Shown: positions 36,477 through 46,022, counted from the first letter of the stretch. The stretch: 64,000 nucleotides of DNA from Bradyrhizobium sp. 164 (GCF_023073715.1 NZ_JADPKA010000028.1:1-64000); one strand, 5' to 3'. Notes: generated by a model from the sequence alone, not told the origin. Numbers and translations: made by a program.

Positions 36477-37421
36477 ATGAGCAGACGATTTTCTATCCTC
36501 GGCTCATTCGCCGCGATATATTTGCTGTGGGGTTCCACCTACTTTGCCATCACATTGGGCCTAGAATCGATCCCGCCATTTTTGCTGATGGCGCTCCGCT
36601 CGTTCTGCGGCGGCATTGCGCTATTGGCGATGAGCGGTGGGCAGGTCGCAAACGTATCCTCGCAGGCGTGGGCGCGGGCGAGCCTTTGCGGACTGCTCTT
36701 CTTCGTCGGCTGCCACGGCGTGCTCGCTTATGCCCAGCAATCGATTCCTTCGGGCGCGGCAGCGATCGTTCTTGCTACCATCCCGTTCTGGATCTTGCTG
36801 ATCGATGTCTTGTTCCCCGGCGATCAGCGACCAAAACCCCTCGCCCTGCTTGCGCTCGTGCCCGGCTTCTTCGGCGTTGGTCTCGTGGCGTGGCAGAACG
36901 TCGAGCAGGCGGGCATCAGCATTCTTCCCGTCGTCCTTCTCCTGGCTGCGGCCTTGTCATGGTCGGTCGGGACCGTCCTGTCCCGGAGCATGTCGCACCA
37001 GGCGTCCGCCGTCCTGCTGTCGGGCATGCAGCTTACGATCGGCGGTGCCGTGTTGTTCGCAATCAGTTGGCTGACGGGCGAGATCCCAAGCTTCAGGCCG
37101 AGCGACGTCTCGCCGACTTCGCTTGCCGCGGCGCTTTGGCTGATCATCTCAGGCAGCGTGATCGGATTCGTCGCCTACAATTGGCTACTGGAGAACGTCT
37201 CGACCTCGTTGGTATCGACCTACACTTTCGTCAACCCGGTGATCGCAGTGCTGCTCGGTACCGTCATTCTGGGCGAGCCGTTTTCACGTCTGATGCTGCT
37301 TGGCGCGGTCCTCGTCATTGTCTCCATCATCGTCATCTGGCTGGCGGAACGTTCAGCGAGCCGGCGAACGAACGATGCGACCGATCGCGGCATGAGGCAT
37401 CTGTCGCCACGCAAGACCTGA
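36477..37421 (+). CDS. EamA-family (DMT) transporter
   Basis: This 314-aa protein has ten predicted membrane helices in two repeated EamA halves. YLLWGSTYFAITLGLESIPPFLLMALR is the standard start of the first repeat, and SVIGFVAYNWLLENVSTSLVSTYTFVNPVIAVLLG is the conserved end of the second. Such inner-membrane proteins export small metabolites such as amino acids; the substrate here is unknown. GGAG lies six bases before ATG at 36477. Confidence 0.88.
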   Translation: MSRRFSILGSFAAIYLLWGSTYFAITLGLESIPPFLLMALRSFCGGIALLAMSGGQVANVSSQAWARASLCGLLFFVGCHGVLAYAQQSIPSGAAAIVLATIPFWILLIDVLFPGDQRPKPLALLALVPGFFGVGLVAWQNVEQAGISILPVVLLLAAALSWSVGTVLSRSMSHQASAVLLSGMQLTIGGAVLFAISWLTGEIPSFRPSDVSPTSLAAALWLIISGSVIGFVAYNWLLENVSTSLVSTYTFVNPVIAVLLGTVILGEPFSRLMLLGAVLVIVSIIVIWLAERSASRRTNDATDRGMRHLSPRKT

Positions 37422-37494
37422 CGACCGCGGACGGCAATTTTCTCCAAGTCGCTAAGGCACGTTCATGCTGATCTCCTCGCAAGAGGAGATCGAC

Positions 37495-38016
37495 ATGACA
37501 GATTTTGCGAGATTGTTGCATGCGGACGGACCGAACCCAGAGCACGCGGAGGCGCTGCAGCTTTACGGTCGTTTTGTCGGCGACTGGGACGCCGAAATCA
37601 CCGCCCACGGGCTCGATGGAACCAAACACACAGCGTCAGGCGAAATCCATTTCGGCTGGGTACTGGAGGGGCGCGCCGTGCAGGACGTCTGGATGATTCC
37701 TCGTCCCGCCGGCAGCCCGGCCTTTCCGATCGCCGGCAATTGGTACGGCACGACGCTGCGTATCTATGACCCAACCATTGCCGCGTGGCGGATTTCCTGG
37801 TTCGATCCAGGCCGCAGCGTGTTCCGCCAGCAGATCGGCCGTCCGCGCGGCGACGCCATCGTACAGGAAGGCACGACCGAAGCCGGCGAGCTGACGCGCT
37901 GGAGCTTTACGGAGATTACCGACAATTCCTTTCACTGGCTCGGGGAGGTCAGGCCGACCGCCGTAGCGGACTGGCGGCTGATGGTCGATGTGAAAGCAAA
38001 GCGGCGCGAGGGCTGA
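37495..38016 (+). CDS. DUF1579-like protein of unknown function
   Basis: This 173-aa soluble protein has no signal peptide. Beta-rich sequence with LYGRFVGDWDAEITAHGLDG, GEIHFGWVLEGRAVQDVW and WRISWFDPGRSVFRQQIGR suggests a calycin/lipocalin-like barrel similar to DUF1579 proteins. AGAGGAGATCGAC before ATG at 37495 is an excellent RBS and decides the start over an ATG ten codons upstream. No function can be assigned. Confidence 0.7.
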   Translation: MTDFARLLHADGPNPEHAEALQLYGRFVGDWDAEITAHGLDGTKHTASGEIHFGWVLEGRAVQDVWMIPRPAGSPAFPIAGNWYGTTLRIYDPTIAAWRISWFDPGRSVFRQQIGRPRGDAIVQEGTTEAGELTRWSFTEITDNSFHWLGEVRPTAVADWRLMVDVKAKRREG

Positions 38017-38126
38017 CGACTGTGCCGCTGTGCTAGCGATGACGGGTGCGGTTGCATGACGCGCGCTGCCGCGTGACGAGATGAGGTGCTAGGCTCCCAG
38101 CACAAACACAGAGGGAGCGAACGCCG

Positions 38127-39179
38127 ATGACCGCAAGTGGATTGCCTGCCAATACGAGCGGACTGTTTGTCGAGCCGCGCGAGGACTGGCTTGCGCAGCA
38201 CCAGGAGGAGATCATCGATGCGCCCCGGCCGATCGTCGATCCTCACCACCATCTCTGGAATCGCGGGCACCGCTATCTGATCGAGGAGATGGCGGCCGAC
38301 ATCGCCTCTGGCCACAACATCGTCGCAACCGTCTATGTCGATTGCCGCTCGATGTATCGTGCGCATGGGCCAGAGGCGTTCCGGCCCGTCGGCGAGGTCG
38401 AGTTCGCCAACGGCGTCGCGGCGATGAGCGCGAGCGGTGGTTACGGCAAGGCGGCGATCTGTGCGGGCATCGTCAGCCACGCCAATCTGCTGCTGGGCGA
38501 CGCGGCCAAGCCGGTGCTGGAAGCGGAGATCGCGGCGGGCCACGGCCGCTTCCGCGGCATCAGGCATTCCTCGGCCTGGGACGAAGACCCCGTGGTCGCC
38601 GGCATGTATGCGAACCGGCCGAAGGGCCTTTTGCAGGATCCGACCTTCCGCAAGGGATTTGCCTGCCTCGCGCCGCTGAACCTCAGCTTCGATGCCTGGC
38701 TGTTTCATCCGCAGATCGGCGAACTGACCGAGCTTGCGCGCGCCTTCCCCGACACCCGGATCGTGCTCGACCATTGCGGCGGCCCCGCCGGCGTCGGCCG
38801 CTTTGCGGGACGGCGCGAGGAGGTGTTTTCGCAGTGGCGCGCCTCGATCCGCGAGATCGCGAAATGCGAGAACGTGGTGGTTAAGCTCGGCGGGCTCGCG
38901 ATGTGCCTGCTCGGCTATGACTTCCATCGGCGCGAGAAGCCGCCGTCATCCGAGGAGCTTGCCGCAGCCTGGCGGCCTTATGTCGAGACCTGCATCGAGG
39001 CATTTGGCCCAAGGCGCGCGATGTTCGAGAGCAATTTCCCGCCGGACAAGGGCCAGTGCAGCTATCAGGTGATCTTCAACGCCTTCAAGCGCATCGCGGC
39101 GGCCCTGAGCGAGGCCGAAAAGACGGCGCTGTTCTCGCAGACCGCCATCGATTTCTATCAGCTCGAACTGCCGTCGTGA
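38127..39179 (+). CDS. Metal-dependent amidohydrolase (COG3618 type)
   Basis: This 350-aa TIM-barrel hydrolase of the amidohydrolase_2 group is related to 2-pyrone-4,6-dicarboxylate lactonase and L-fucono-lactonase. The N-terminal PRPIVDPHHHLWNRGHRYL carries the metal-binding HHH motif; IVLDHCGGPAG and FESNFPPDKGQCSY are the conserved C-terminal blocks. No signal peptide is seen, so it is cytosolic. GAGGGAG precedes ATG at 38127. It is followed by a strong hairpin. The substrate is unknown, most likely a lactone or cyclic ester. Confidence 0.83.
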   Translation: MTASGLPANTSGLFVEPREDWLAQHQEEIIDAPRPIVDPHHHLWNRGHRYLIEEMAADIASGHNIVATVYVDCRSMYRAHGPEAFRPVGEVEFANGVAAMSASGGYGKAAICAGIVSHANLLLGDAAKPVLEAEIAAGHGRFRGIRHSSAWDEDPVVAGMYANRPKGLLQDPTFRKGFACLAPLNLSFDAWLFHPQIGELTELARAFPDTRIVLDHCGGPAGVGRFAGRREEVFSQWRASIREIAKCENVVVKLGGLAMCLLGYDFHRREKPPSSEELAAAWRPYVETCIEAFGPRRAMFESNFPPDKGQCSYQVIFNAFKRIAAALSEAEKTALFSQTAIDFYQLELPS

Positions 39180-39182
39180 CGA

Positions 39183-39218
39183 GAAGAGGGGCCGGGATGT
39201 TGATCCCGGCCCCTCTTC
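39183..39218. terminator. Perfect 16-bp hairpin between convergent genes
   Basis: GAAGAGGGGCCGGGAT (39183-39198), loop GTTG, then the exact complement ATCCCGGCCCCTCTTC (39203-39218). It sits four bases after the amidohydrolase stop and about 46 bp from the cupin stop. Neither strand has a T-tract after the stem, so it is either a T-less bidirectional terminator or an mRNA 3'-end stabiliser. Confidence 0.6.
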
Positions 39219-39264
39219 CGTCGTGGCCGCTGGGAAGCGTCCTTGAAACGTTATTGTTCGGGCT

Positions 39265-39720
39265 CTAGCCGGCACCCATCAAGGAGGCCGGACGGCGCTC
39301 GCCGCTGGAGGTGAACATCTTCTTGAGCTTGTTGACCACACGGATCAGAAAGCCGATCATCACGGGATTGGTCTTGCGGCAGAAGGCGATCTTCTTGACG
39401 TGCCCTTCGACATGCCATTTGGCATGCGCGCCGTCGCGGAAGAAAATGACGTCGCCGGGGCCGTAGCGCTTCGGCGGCATGCCGTCGCTTTCGAGCACGA
39501 TCGATCCTTCCATGATCATGATCGTCTCGTCGATATCGTAGTACCAGTTGAAGCGCCCTTCGGTGCAGGCCCAGATGATGGTTTGGGCCGTGCCGTCGGC
39601 ACTGGTGGACAGGACGCGCGAGCGCGACACCGGGTTACCCTCGATGATCCAGGACGGCTCGATCGGCCGCAGCTCCAGATCCACATTGCAACTGCCGATC
39701 TCAATCATTGCGCGCGACAT
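39265..39720 (-). CDS. Cupin-domain protein
   Basis: This 151-aa protein has a single cupin barrel of the Cupin_3/EutQ-like type. Residues about 60-115 show WYYDIDETIMIMEGSIVLES and YGPGDVIFFRDGAHAKWHVEG, the two conserved cupin motifs, with few metal-binding histidines. A basic C-terminal tail (FLIRVVNKLKKMFTSS) is amphipathic. GAGGAAACAG precedes the start. Ligand and role are unknown. Confidence 0.8.
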   Translation of the reverse strand: MSRAMIEIGSCNVDLELRPIEPSWIIEGNPVSRSRVLSTSADGTAQTIIWACTEGRFNWYYDIDETIMIMEGSIVLESDGMPPKRYGPGDVIFFRDGAHAKWHVEGHVKKIAFCRKTNPVMIGFLIRVVNKLKKMFTSSGERRPASLMGAG

Positions 39721-39983
39721 CTGTTTCCTCGGGGAATGAAATAAGTTTGACCGGGTCGGAGCCCGGACTGTTTCAATGATCCTCGCGACGCTAGTGATCG
39801 GCTTTTAATTCTTCCTTACGCAGGCCTCGACAATCGGCCGTAGTTGAAGCCGCGAAGCGCGTTAACGCAGTGATTTCCTGCCAATTGGACTATGTGAACC
39901 CATCTTTGCCGGGGGGTGCGACAAAATGCGCGAGGGAGTCATCGATGCTCCTCGCGCTCGAGGTTCTGACAGCCAATCGCGGT

Positions 39984-40011
39984 GCTCACCTCTCCTACAG
40001 GAGAGGTGAGC
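39984..40011. terminator. 12-bp hairpin beyond the aminopeptidase gene
   Basis: GCTCACCTCTCC (39984-39995), loop TACA, GGAGAGGTGAGC (40000-40011), three bases beyond the minus-strand aminopeptidase stop. There is no T-run on either strand. The arms match the CTCTCC modules of the longer dispersed repeats, so it may be a repeat remnant serving as a 3' structure. The rest of 39721-39983 shows no gene. Confidence 0.5.
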
Positions 40012-40014
40012 AGG

Positions 40015-41271
40015 TTACTTCGCCCACTCGCCCTTGCGGAACACCGGCACCTTGCTGCCGTCGGCGAGAATGCCGTCGATGTCGGTCTCGGCCGAGCCGA
40101 TCATCCAGTCGATATGGATCAGGCTCTGGTTGCCGCCCTGCGCGGCGATCTGCTGCGGCGTGAGCTGCGCGCCGTTGACGAAGCATTTCGAGTAGCACTG
40201 GCCGAGCGCGATGTGGGACGCCGCGTTCTCGTCGAACAGCGTGTTGTAGAACAACAGTCCGCTCTGCGAGATCGGCGAGGAATGCGGCACCAGCGCCACC
40301 TCGCCGAGGCGGCGCGCGCCCTCGTCGGTGTCGAGCACCTTGTTCAGCACCTCCGCGCCGCGCGAGGCCTTTGCGTCGACGATCTTGCCGTCCTCGAAGC
40401 GCACCGAGATGTTATCGATCAGGGTGCCCTGGTAAGACAGCGGCTTCGAGCTCACGACGTGGCCGTAGACGCGGCGGCAATGCGGCGTGGTGAAGACCTC
40501 TTCGGTCGGAATGTTGGCGTTGCAGCTGATGCCGTTCTTGGAGAGCGAGGCGCCGCCTTCCCATTCATGGCCATCGGCAAGTCCGATGGTGAGGTCGGTG
40601 CCCGGCCCCGAATATTGCAGCGCGCGGAAACGCTGGCCATTGAGCCAGTTGGTGCGCTCGCGCAGGACCGCATTGTGGCTCGCCCAATTGCTAATCGCGT
40701 CCTCACGGTCGACGCGGGACGCCGCAAAGATTGCATCCGCGAGCTTGCCGATTGCGGCGTCCTCAGGGTCGTCAGGAAACACCTGCCTGGCCCAGGAAGG
40801 GCTCGGATAAGCGATGATGTTCCAGTTGGTATCGAAATTGACGATTTTTTCCAGCGCCGGTTGATAGGCCATGGAATTGGCCTTGCTGGCGCGCGCCACC
40901 TTGGAGGGATCCTCGCCCGACAGCAGCATCGGATTGTCGCCGACGATGGCGAGCCGTGCGGTGTTGTCCGAGAATGCCTTGGCCATGCCCTCATACAGCC
41001 AGCCGGCAGCACGATCGAAACTATCGTCGTGGCCGTGGCGGTAGCGCGCCAGCGTCATCTCCTCATCCGACAGGATCGGCGTTACGATGCCGGCGCCGGC
41101 CTTGTAGGCGTGCACGGCGATCCGCCGCACCAGCGGCAGTGCGACCGCAGGCGCCGTCAGAAGAAGATCCTGCCCCGGCCGCAAACCCAGCCCCACCTTC
41201 ACCGCCACCTCGGCCAGCCGGTCGAGTTTCGCGGGATTGATGGGAGTAGCGGAATTGCGGTGATCAGTCAT
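40015..41271 (-). CDS. M29-family aminopeptidase
   Basis: This 418-aa metalloaminopeptidase of family M29 (thermophilic aminopeptidase T/AmpS type) removes N-terminal residues from peptides. The C-terminal half shows the metal-site blocks in family order: NIPTEEVFTTP, LGEVALVPHSSPI, LFYNTLFDENAASHIALGQCYS and HIDWMIGS. The length matches (about 410). It is cytosolic, with no signal peptide. AGAGGGCC precedes ATG at 41271. It is monocistronic. Confidence 0.9.
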   Translation of the reverse strand: MTDHRNSATPINPAKLDRLAEVAVKVGLGLRPGQDLLLTAPAVALPLVRRIAVHAYKAGAGIVTPILSDEEMTLARYRHGHDDSFDRAAGWLYEGMAKAFSDNTARLAIVGDNPMLLSGEDPSKVARASKANSMAYQPALEKIVNFDTNWNIIAYPSPSWARQVFPDDPEDAAIGKLADAIFAASRVDREDAISNWASHNAVLRERTNWLNGQRFRALQYSGPGTDLTIGLADGHEWEGGASLSKNGISCNANIPTEEVFTTPHCRRVYGHVVSSKPLSYQGTLIDNISVRFEDGKIVDAKASRGAEVLNKVLDTDEGARRLGEVALVPHSSPISQSGLLFYNTLFDENAASHIALGQCYSKCFVNGAQLTPQQIAAQGGNQSLIHIDWMIGSAETDIDGILADGSKVPVFRKGEWAK

Positions 41272-41383
41272 ACGGGGCCCTCTGCCGAAAGTCTCTCGTT
41301 CAATCTAAGCCCAGGATCGCGAGGCGCAAGTGCGCGAGCACCTTGCGGCAGGGAGAGATACGCAGTTTCACGCATATTGGTTT

Positions 41384-42751
41384 TCAACGCGTTGCCGATT
41401 TCAGCACCCGGTCAACCATGGCGGGCGCAAGGCCGAGGTAATTTCTTGGCGAGGTGAGTGCCTCGATTGTGGCACGGTCGATGCAGTTCAAGACGCGGGA
41501 GTCGGATGAAAGCGCATCCGCCAGCGAGAGACTTTTCTCATTGGCGAGCCGGCAGGCGTCATAGACCATGTCATGCGCCTCCTGCCGCCCGATTTGCGGC
41601 GCGAGCCCCATCATGACCGCTTCGGCCACGATCAGGCCGCGGCTGATGGCGAGATTGTCATTCATCTTCGCCTCGTCCACGATGAGGCCTGCGAGCGCAA
41701 ACTTCGCCTGGTGCAGCGCGCCGGCGGTCAGCACGAAGCTTTCTGGGATTGCCATCCATTCGGCGTGCCAGGGGCCGGTGGCGCGCTCGAAATCCTGCAC
41801 CATCGCATCCAGCATCAGGCCTGCATGCTGGCGCACCGCCTTGGACGCCGCAAGCATCAGTTCGGAGGAGATCGGGTTGCGCTTCTGCGGCATGGTGGAG
41901 GAGGCGCCGCGCCCCTTGACGAAGGGTTCGTAGAGCTCGGCAAACTCGGTCGAAGCCATGATCATGATGTCGAGCGCTATCTTGCCGAGCGAGCCGGTGA
42001 CGAGCGCCAGGAAGTTCACGGCCTCGGCAAAGCCGTCGCGCGCGACGTGCCAGGTCGAGGCGGGAACGCCGAGCTTCAGCTCGGCGCAAAGCGCCTCCTG
42101 CACCTCGAATCCCTTGTCGCCGAGCGAAGCCAGCGTGCCGGCAGCGCCGGCAAACTGGCCGACCAGGACGCGCGGCCTCAACTGCGTCAGACGCCCGGCA
42201 TGACGGTCGAACATCGCGAGCCAGATCGCGGTCTTGTAGCCAAACGTCACTGGCAGCGCCTGCTGCAGATGGGTGCGGCCCGCCATCGGCGTATCGCGAT
42301 ATCGCTTGGACAGGTCTGCAAGAATGCGGCGCAGTTCGGCAATGTCCCTTTCGACGATTTCGAGCGCGGCACGCAGTTGCAGGACCACCGCGGTGTCCAT
42401 GATGTCCTGCGTGGTCGCGCCCCAATGCACGTAGCGGCCAGACTCGCCGCACTGCTTCACCATCTGATGCACCAACGGCAGGATCGGATAGCCGACGATG
42501 TCGGTCTCCTGCCGCAACAGATCGAAATCGAGCGCGGCAACATTGGTCCGGCCCGCGATCTGATCGGCGGCGTCCTGCGGTATCACGCCGCATGTGGCCT
42601 CTGCCTTCGCCAACGCGACCTCGACCTCGGCATAGCGCGCCACCAGCGCGATATCGGAGAACACCTCCCGCATCTCGGGCGTGCCGAAGGCGTCCCGGAA
42701 CAGCATGGAGTCGAGCACGGTGGTCCCAGTGGGAAAAGCGGGCATGGGCAT
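41384..42751 (-). CDS. Fumarase/aspartase-superfamily lyase (PcaB-like)
   Basis: This 455-aa cytosolic enzyme has the superfamily signature GASSTMPQKRNPISSELML, and earlier RYVHWGATTQDIMDT and MAGRTHLQQALPVTFGYK. The pattern fits the adenylosuccinate-lyase/3-carboxy-cis,cis-muconate cycloisomerase branch, closest to PcaB-like proteins, which carry the same C-terminal NYLGLAPAMVDRVL ending. No other protocatechuate genes are nearby, so the exact substrate is uncertain. ATG at 42751 is chosen over an in-frame ATG 85 codons upstream whose translation looks non-coding. Confidence 0.82.
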   Translation of the reverse strand: MPMPAFPTGTTVLDSMLFRDAFGTPEMREVFSDIALVARYAEVEVALAKAEATCGVIPQDAADQIAGRTNVAALDFDLLRQETDIVGYPILPLVHQMVKQCGESGRYVHWGATTQDIMDTAVVLQLRAALEIVERDIAELRRILADLSKRYRDTPMAGRTHLQQALPVTFGYKTAIWLAMFDRHAGRLTQLRPRVLVGQFAGAAGTLASLGDKGFEVQEALCAELKLGVPASTWHVARDGFAEAVNFLALVTGSLGKIALDIMIMASTEFAELYEPFVKGRGASSTMPQKRNPISSELMLAASKAVRQHAGLMLDAMVQDFERATGPWHAEWMAIPESFVLTAGALHQAKFALAGLIVDEAKMNDNLAISRGLIVAEAVMMGLAPQIGRQEAHDMVYDACRLANEKSLSLADALSSDSRVLNCIDRATIEALTSPRNYLGLAPAMVDRVLKSATR

Positions 42752-43115
42752 TTCTTCGTGGTTGGAGTGTTCTGTGTGAAGGCAGCTTACGCGGGCCATG
42801 CTATTCGACAATGCCTGCCATACGACCGATGTCGTCCTGGCGGATGCCCGTGGGCATTCGCCGGGCATTCGCCAGACGACGCTGGGGAGATGTCCGACAC
42901 TGCCGACGTCGCTACGCTTGCGGATTAAGCCAGCGGCAATCCGCGCCAAGCCTCCACATTCTGTCGAGGTCGTGTTCCCATCCGAAAACAGCATAGTTGG
43001 CATCACGCGATCGTGGTGAACCTGACAGTCCCTTCGTCGGACTTACAGGTTTCAAGTCGAAATCCATTTTAATTTTTGTATTGCCTGATGTCGTTGTGAG
43101 GACTGAGTTTTCGAC
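42752..43115. promoter_or_regulatory. Divergent intergenic region, no gene
   Basis: This 364-bp region lies between the minus-strand lyase and the plus-strand regulator. A small hairpin ATGCCC/GGGCAT lies at 42844-42857, and an AT-rich stretch with AATTTTTGTATTG around 43072-43084 may hold the regulator promoter. Open frames crossing it have no family likeness. GAGGACTGAG lies before the GTG start of the regulator. Confidence 0.4.
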
Positions 43116-44675
43116 GTGCAATTTCTGTTCCGGGACCATCTTCTCGATACCGACCGGCGCGAGCTGAGCCGCGAGCAGGTTCCCGTTGCCGTGGAACCTC
43201 AGGTTTTTGACCTGGTCGTGCATCTCATGGAGAACCGCGACCGGGTGGTCAGCAAGGGTGAGCTGATCGACAAGATCTGGCACGGCCGCAGCGTCTCCGA
43301 ATCGACGCTGACCAGCCGGATCAACGCGGCACGCAAGGCGATCGGTGACAATGGCGCGAACCAGGCGCTGATCCGCACCATCGCGCGCAAGGGCTTTCGC
43401 TTCGTTGGCGACGTCGAGGCAAAGCGCGGCGCGGCCGTTCAGGAACCCGGCCCCGCGGCGCCGTTGGCGCAGACCACGCTCGCGCTACCCGACCGGCCCG
43501 CAATCGCCGTGCTGCCCTTCACCAACATGAGCGGCGACCGCGAGCAGGACTATTTCTCCGACGGCATCAGCGAGGATATCATCACCGCCCTGTCGAAGCT
43601 GCGCTGGTTCTTCGTCGTCGCGCGCAACTCGTCCTTTGTCTACAAGGGGCGCGCTGTGCACGTCCACGAGGTCGCACGCGAGCTCGGCGTGCGGTACGTG
43701 ATCGAAGGCAGCGTGCGGCGTAGCGGCGAGCGCCTGCGTATCTCGGCGCAGCTCAACGATGCCTCGACCGGCAGCCATCTGTGGGCCGAGCGCTACGACC
43801 GCGAGCTCGCCGACGTCTTCGCCGTGCAGGACGAGATCACCGAGGCGATCGTCGCGGCGATCGAACCGCAGCTCTACGCCGCCGAGAGCTTTCGCGCCCA
43901 GCAGAAGCCGCCGGGCAGCCTGGATGCCTGGGATCTGGTGATGCGCGCATTGTCGCGTTACTGGCGCATCACGCGCGAGGACAATGCCGCTGCGCAGGAG
44001 CTGCTGGAAAAGGCAATCGCGATCGATCCCGCCTATGGCAAGGCGCTGGGCCTGCTCGCGACCAGCCGCATCTTCGGTGCGCATATGGGCTGGGCGGAAA
44101 TGGCTGCAACCGTGCCGGTCGCCGAACGCGCGGCGCTGGCGGCGGTGGAAGCCGATCGCGACGATGCCTGGGCGCATCACGGCCTCGCCTATACTTATCT
44201 GTTCCGCCGCCGCTTCGAGGACGCATTGGCGGAGTTCGATCTGGCTCTCAAGCTCAATCCGAATTTCGCGATGGCGTACGCCTTCTACGGTGTGACGCTG
44301 TGCTACGCGGGACGATGGCAGGACGGCGACGCCGCCGCGCGCCGTGCGTTGCGGCTGAGCCCGCGCGATCCGCTCGCCGGGATCTATGGTGGAGTTGCGG
44401 CCTACGCCCGGTTCATCGGCCGCGACTACGAAGGAGCCGTGCAGATGGCGCGCGAATCGCTGCGGCAACGCAGCGATTTCGTCGGCGCGCATCGTGTGCT
44501 GACAGCCGCGGCCGGTATGTCGGGAAACGCGGCCCTTGCCGCGTCCGCCCTGCACGGCCTGCGCCGCGCCCAGCCCGGCATTTCGCTTGCCTGGATCACG
44601 CGCGAGCTGCCGATGCTACGCGACGAGGATCGCGCGCATTACCTGGAAGGATTGCGGCGCGCAGGGATGAGGTAG
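43116..44675 (+). CDS. Winged-helix/TolB-like/TPR transcriptional regulator
   Basis: This 519-aa regulator has an N-terminal OmpR/PhoB-type winged helix (about 1-100, QVFDLVVHLMENRDRVVSKGELIDKIW and STLTSRINAARKAIGDNG), a TolB-N/FlgO-like domain (about 125-250, IAVLPFTNMSGDREQDYFSDGISEDIITALS) and TPR-like repeats to the end. It lacks a receiver domain and membrane helix, so its signal is probably a ligand or partner bound by the C-terminal half. The start is GTG. A close paralogue lies at 46157-47705; the GFA and MddA-like genes between them are likely targets (inference). Confidence 0.82.
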   Translation: MQFLFRDHLLDTDRRELSREQVPVAVEPQVFDLVVHLMENRDRVVSKGELIDKIWHGRSVSESTLTSRINAARKAIGDNGANQALIRTIARKGFRFVGDVEAKRGAAVQEPGPAAPLAQTTLALPDRPAIAVLPFTNMSGDREQDYFSDGISEDIITALSKLRWFFVVARNSSFVYKGRAVHVHEVARELGVRYVIEGSVRRSGERLRISAQLNDASTGSHLWAERYDRELADVFAVQDEITEAIVAAIEPQLYAAESFRAQQKPPGSLDAWDLVMRALSRYWRITREDNAAAQELLEKAIAIDPAYGKALGLLATSRIFGAHMGWAEMAATVPVAERAALAAVEADRDDAWAHHGLAYTYLFRRRFEDALAEFDLALKLNPNFAMAYAFYGVTLCYAGRWQDGDAAARRALRLSPRDPLAGIYGGVAAYARFIGRDYEGAVQMARESLRQRSDFVGAHRVLTAAAGMSGNAALAASALHGLRRAQPGISLAWITRELPMLRDEDRAHYLEGLRRAGMR

Positions 44676-44728
44676 CTCGCCACAGCTTACCCTGCCCTGG
44701 GGGCCTCCAGGGGAGGGTCAGAAAAGTC

Positions 44729-45151
44729 CTACTCCTGCATCATCTCGCCGCTGCCGCCGAACTCGGCAGGAAAGTCCTTCAGCTTGGGCAGGCCATCGCG
44801 CATCGGCAGCACCGTCTCGGCATAATTGACGTGGACGCCTGGCGAAAATGCGAGCGTGGGGATGGTGGCGGTGAAGACGTCCACCAGGCCGAGCGGCGGG
44901 TGGTTGGTCATGAGATGACCGCCGCACTTCTTGCAATATTTGCGTTGGCTGAGCGGCGTCTTGGCGAAGGTCTCGACGTTCTGGGCGCCTTCGGTGATGC
45001 GCACCGCCTCGGGCTTCCACAGGCTGAAGGCATTCACCGGTCCGCCCGACCACGACCTGCAAGAACGGCAATGGCAATAGCCCATCGCCTCCGGCTCGCC
45101 CGTGACCTCGATCGTGACTGCGCCACAGAAGCAGTTTCCGAGATGTTTCAT
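44729..45151 (-). CDS. GFA/CENP-V family zinc protein
   Basis: This 140-aa protein of the glutathione-dependent formaldehyde-activating (Gfa) fold has zinc-binding cysteines in the family order: Cys7 and Cys9 in GNCFCGAV, Cys26/Cys28/Cys31 in YCHCRSCRSWSG, and Cys73/Cys76 in YCKKCGGHL. Many members are not formaldehyde enzymes, so the reaction is open. GGAGACGAGC precedes ATG at 45151, chosen over ATG five codons upstream. It lies 85 bp downstream of the MddA-like gene in the same direction, so the two may form an operon. Confidence 0.85.
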   Translation of the reverse strand: MKHLGNCFCGAVTIEVTGEPEAMGYCHCRSCRSWSGGPVNAFSLWKPEAVRITEGAQNVETFAKTPLSQRKYCKKCGGHLMTNHPPLGLVDVFTATIPTLAFSPGVHVNYAETVLPMRDGLPKLKDFPAEFGGSGEMMQE

Positions 45152-45236
45152 TTTGCTCGTCTCCATTGGGATCGATATTGCTGGTCGGGCCAGCCACGCG
45201 TCCTCCTTTCGGTGGACGCCTGGCGCGAGGCGAAGA

Positions 45237-46022
45237 CTATACCGATCTGCGCCAGGGAATAAGCATCGACACGCGTTGTTTGTACTGCCGGTACTCGTCC
45301 CCGAAGAGAGCGACGAGGTCGCGCTCCTCCAGCGCGATGCCGACGAAGATGTAGAGCGTGGTCACGGCGGCGAACAGCAGATGGCCCGCGGTCATGACCG
45401 GCGCCGCCCAGAACGCGATGATGAAGCCGAGATAGATCGGATGACGAACGAACTTATAGAGCAGCGGCGTCTTGAACCGCGCAGGCGCCGCTTCCTTGCC
45501 GACGAGATGGTTGGTCACCTGATGCAGGCCGAACAGTTCGAAATGGTTGATCATGTAGGTCGAGGTGAACACCAGCACCCAGCCTGCGAAGGACAGCGTG
45601 ACCAGCGTCACTGCAAAATCGGGATCCTGGACCTCCCATACGACCGAAGGCAGCGGCCGCCACTGCCAGAACAGGAGCAGCAACGACAGGCTCGCCAGCA
45701 GCACATAGGTGCTACGCTCGACTGGCTTCGGGACGAACTGCGTCCACCACGCCTTGAAGCTCTGACGCGCCATCACGCTGTGCTGGATGGCGAACAGGGT
45801 CATCAGGAGGAGATTGATGATGACCGCCTCAAGCGGGGGCGTGGCGGTTCCGGTGTCGATGGTCTTCGGCACGACCAGCCCCATCACGAAGCCGATGGCG
45901 TAGAGAATGGTGACGAAAAACACGAGATATGCCGCAATTCCGTACAGAAAGGCGGCGAACTTGAACATGCGTGAGCCCGCAACAGCCGGGCTGATCGAAT
46001 GAACCTGATCAATCTGAGACAT
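45237..46022 (-). CDS. mddA: MddA-like methanethiol S-methyltransferase
   Basis: This 261-aa inner-membrane protein has about five to six helices, of the NnrU/isoprenylcysteine-methyltransferase superfamily. The motif block KFVRHPIYLGFIIAFWAAPVMT, followed by IFVGIALEERDLVALFGDEYRQY, matches MddA-type enzymes, which methylate methanethiol to dimethyl sulfide with S-adenosylmethionine. MddA activity is known in Bradyrhizobium relatives. It lies divergent to the frameshifted regulator, with 134 bp between them for promoters, and upstream of the GFA-type gene. The substrate is inferred from family only. Confidence 0.78.
   Translation of the reverse strand: MSQIDQVHSISPAVAGSRMFKFAAFLYGIAAYLVFFVTILYAIGFVMGLVVPKTIDTGTATPPLEAVIINLLLMTLFAIQHSVMARQSFKAWWTQFVPKPVERSTYVLLASLSLLLLFWQWRPLPSVVWEVQDPDFAVTLVTLSFAGWVLVFTSTYMINHFELFGLHQVTNHLVGKEAAPARFKTPLLYKFVRHPIYLGFIIAFWAAPVMTAGHLLFAAVTTLYIFVGIALEERDLVALFGDEYRQYKQRVSMLIPWRRSV

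Noticed and set aside
42752..43006. 85-residue in-frame extension of the lyase gene
   Set aside because: The translation has no family likeness and the known family length fits the start at 42751.
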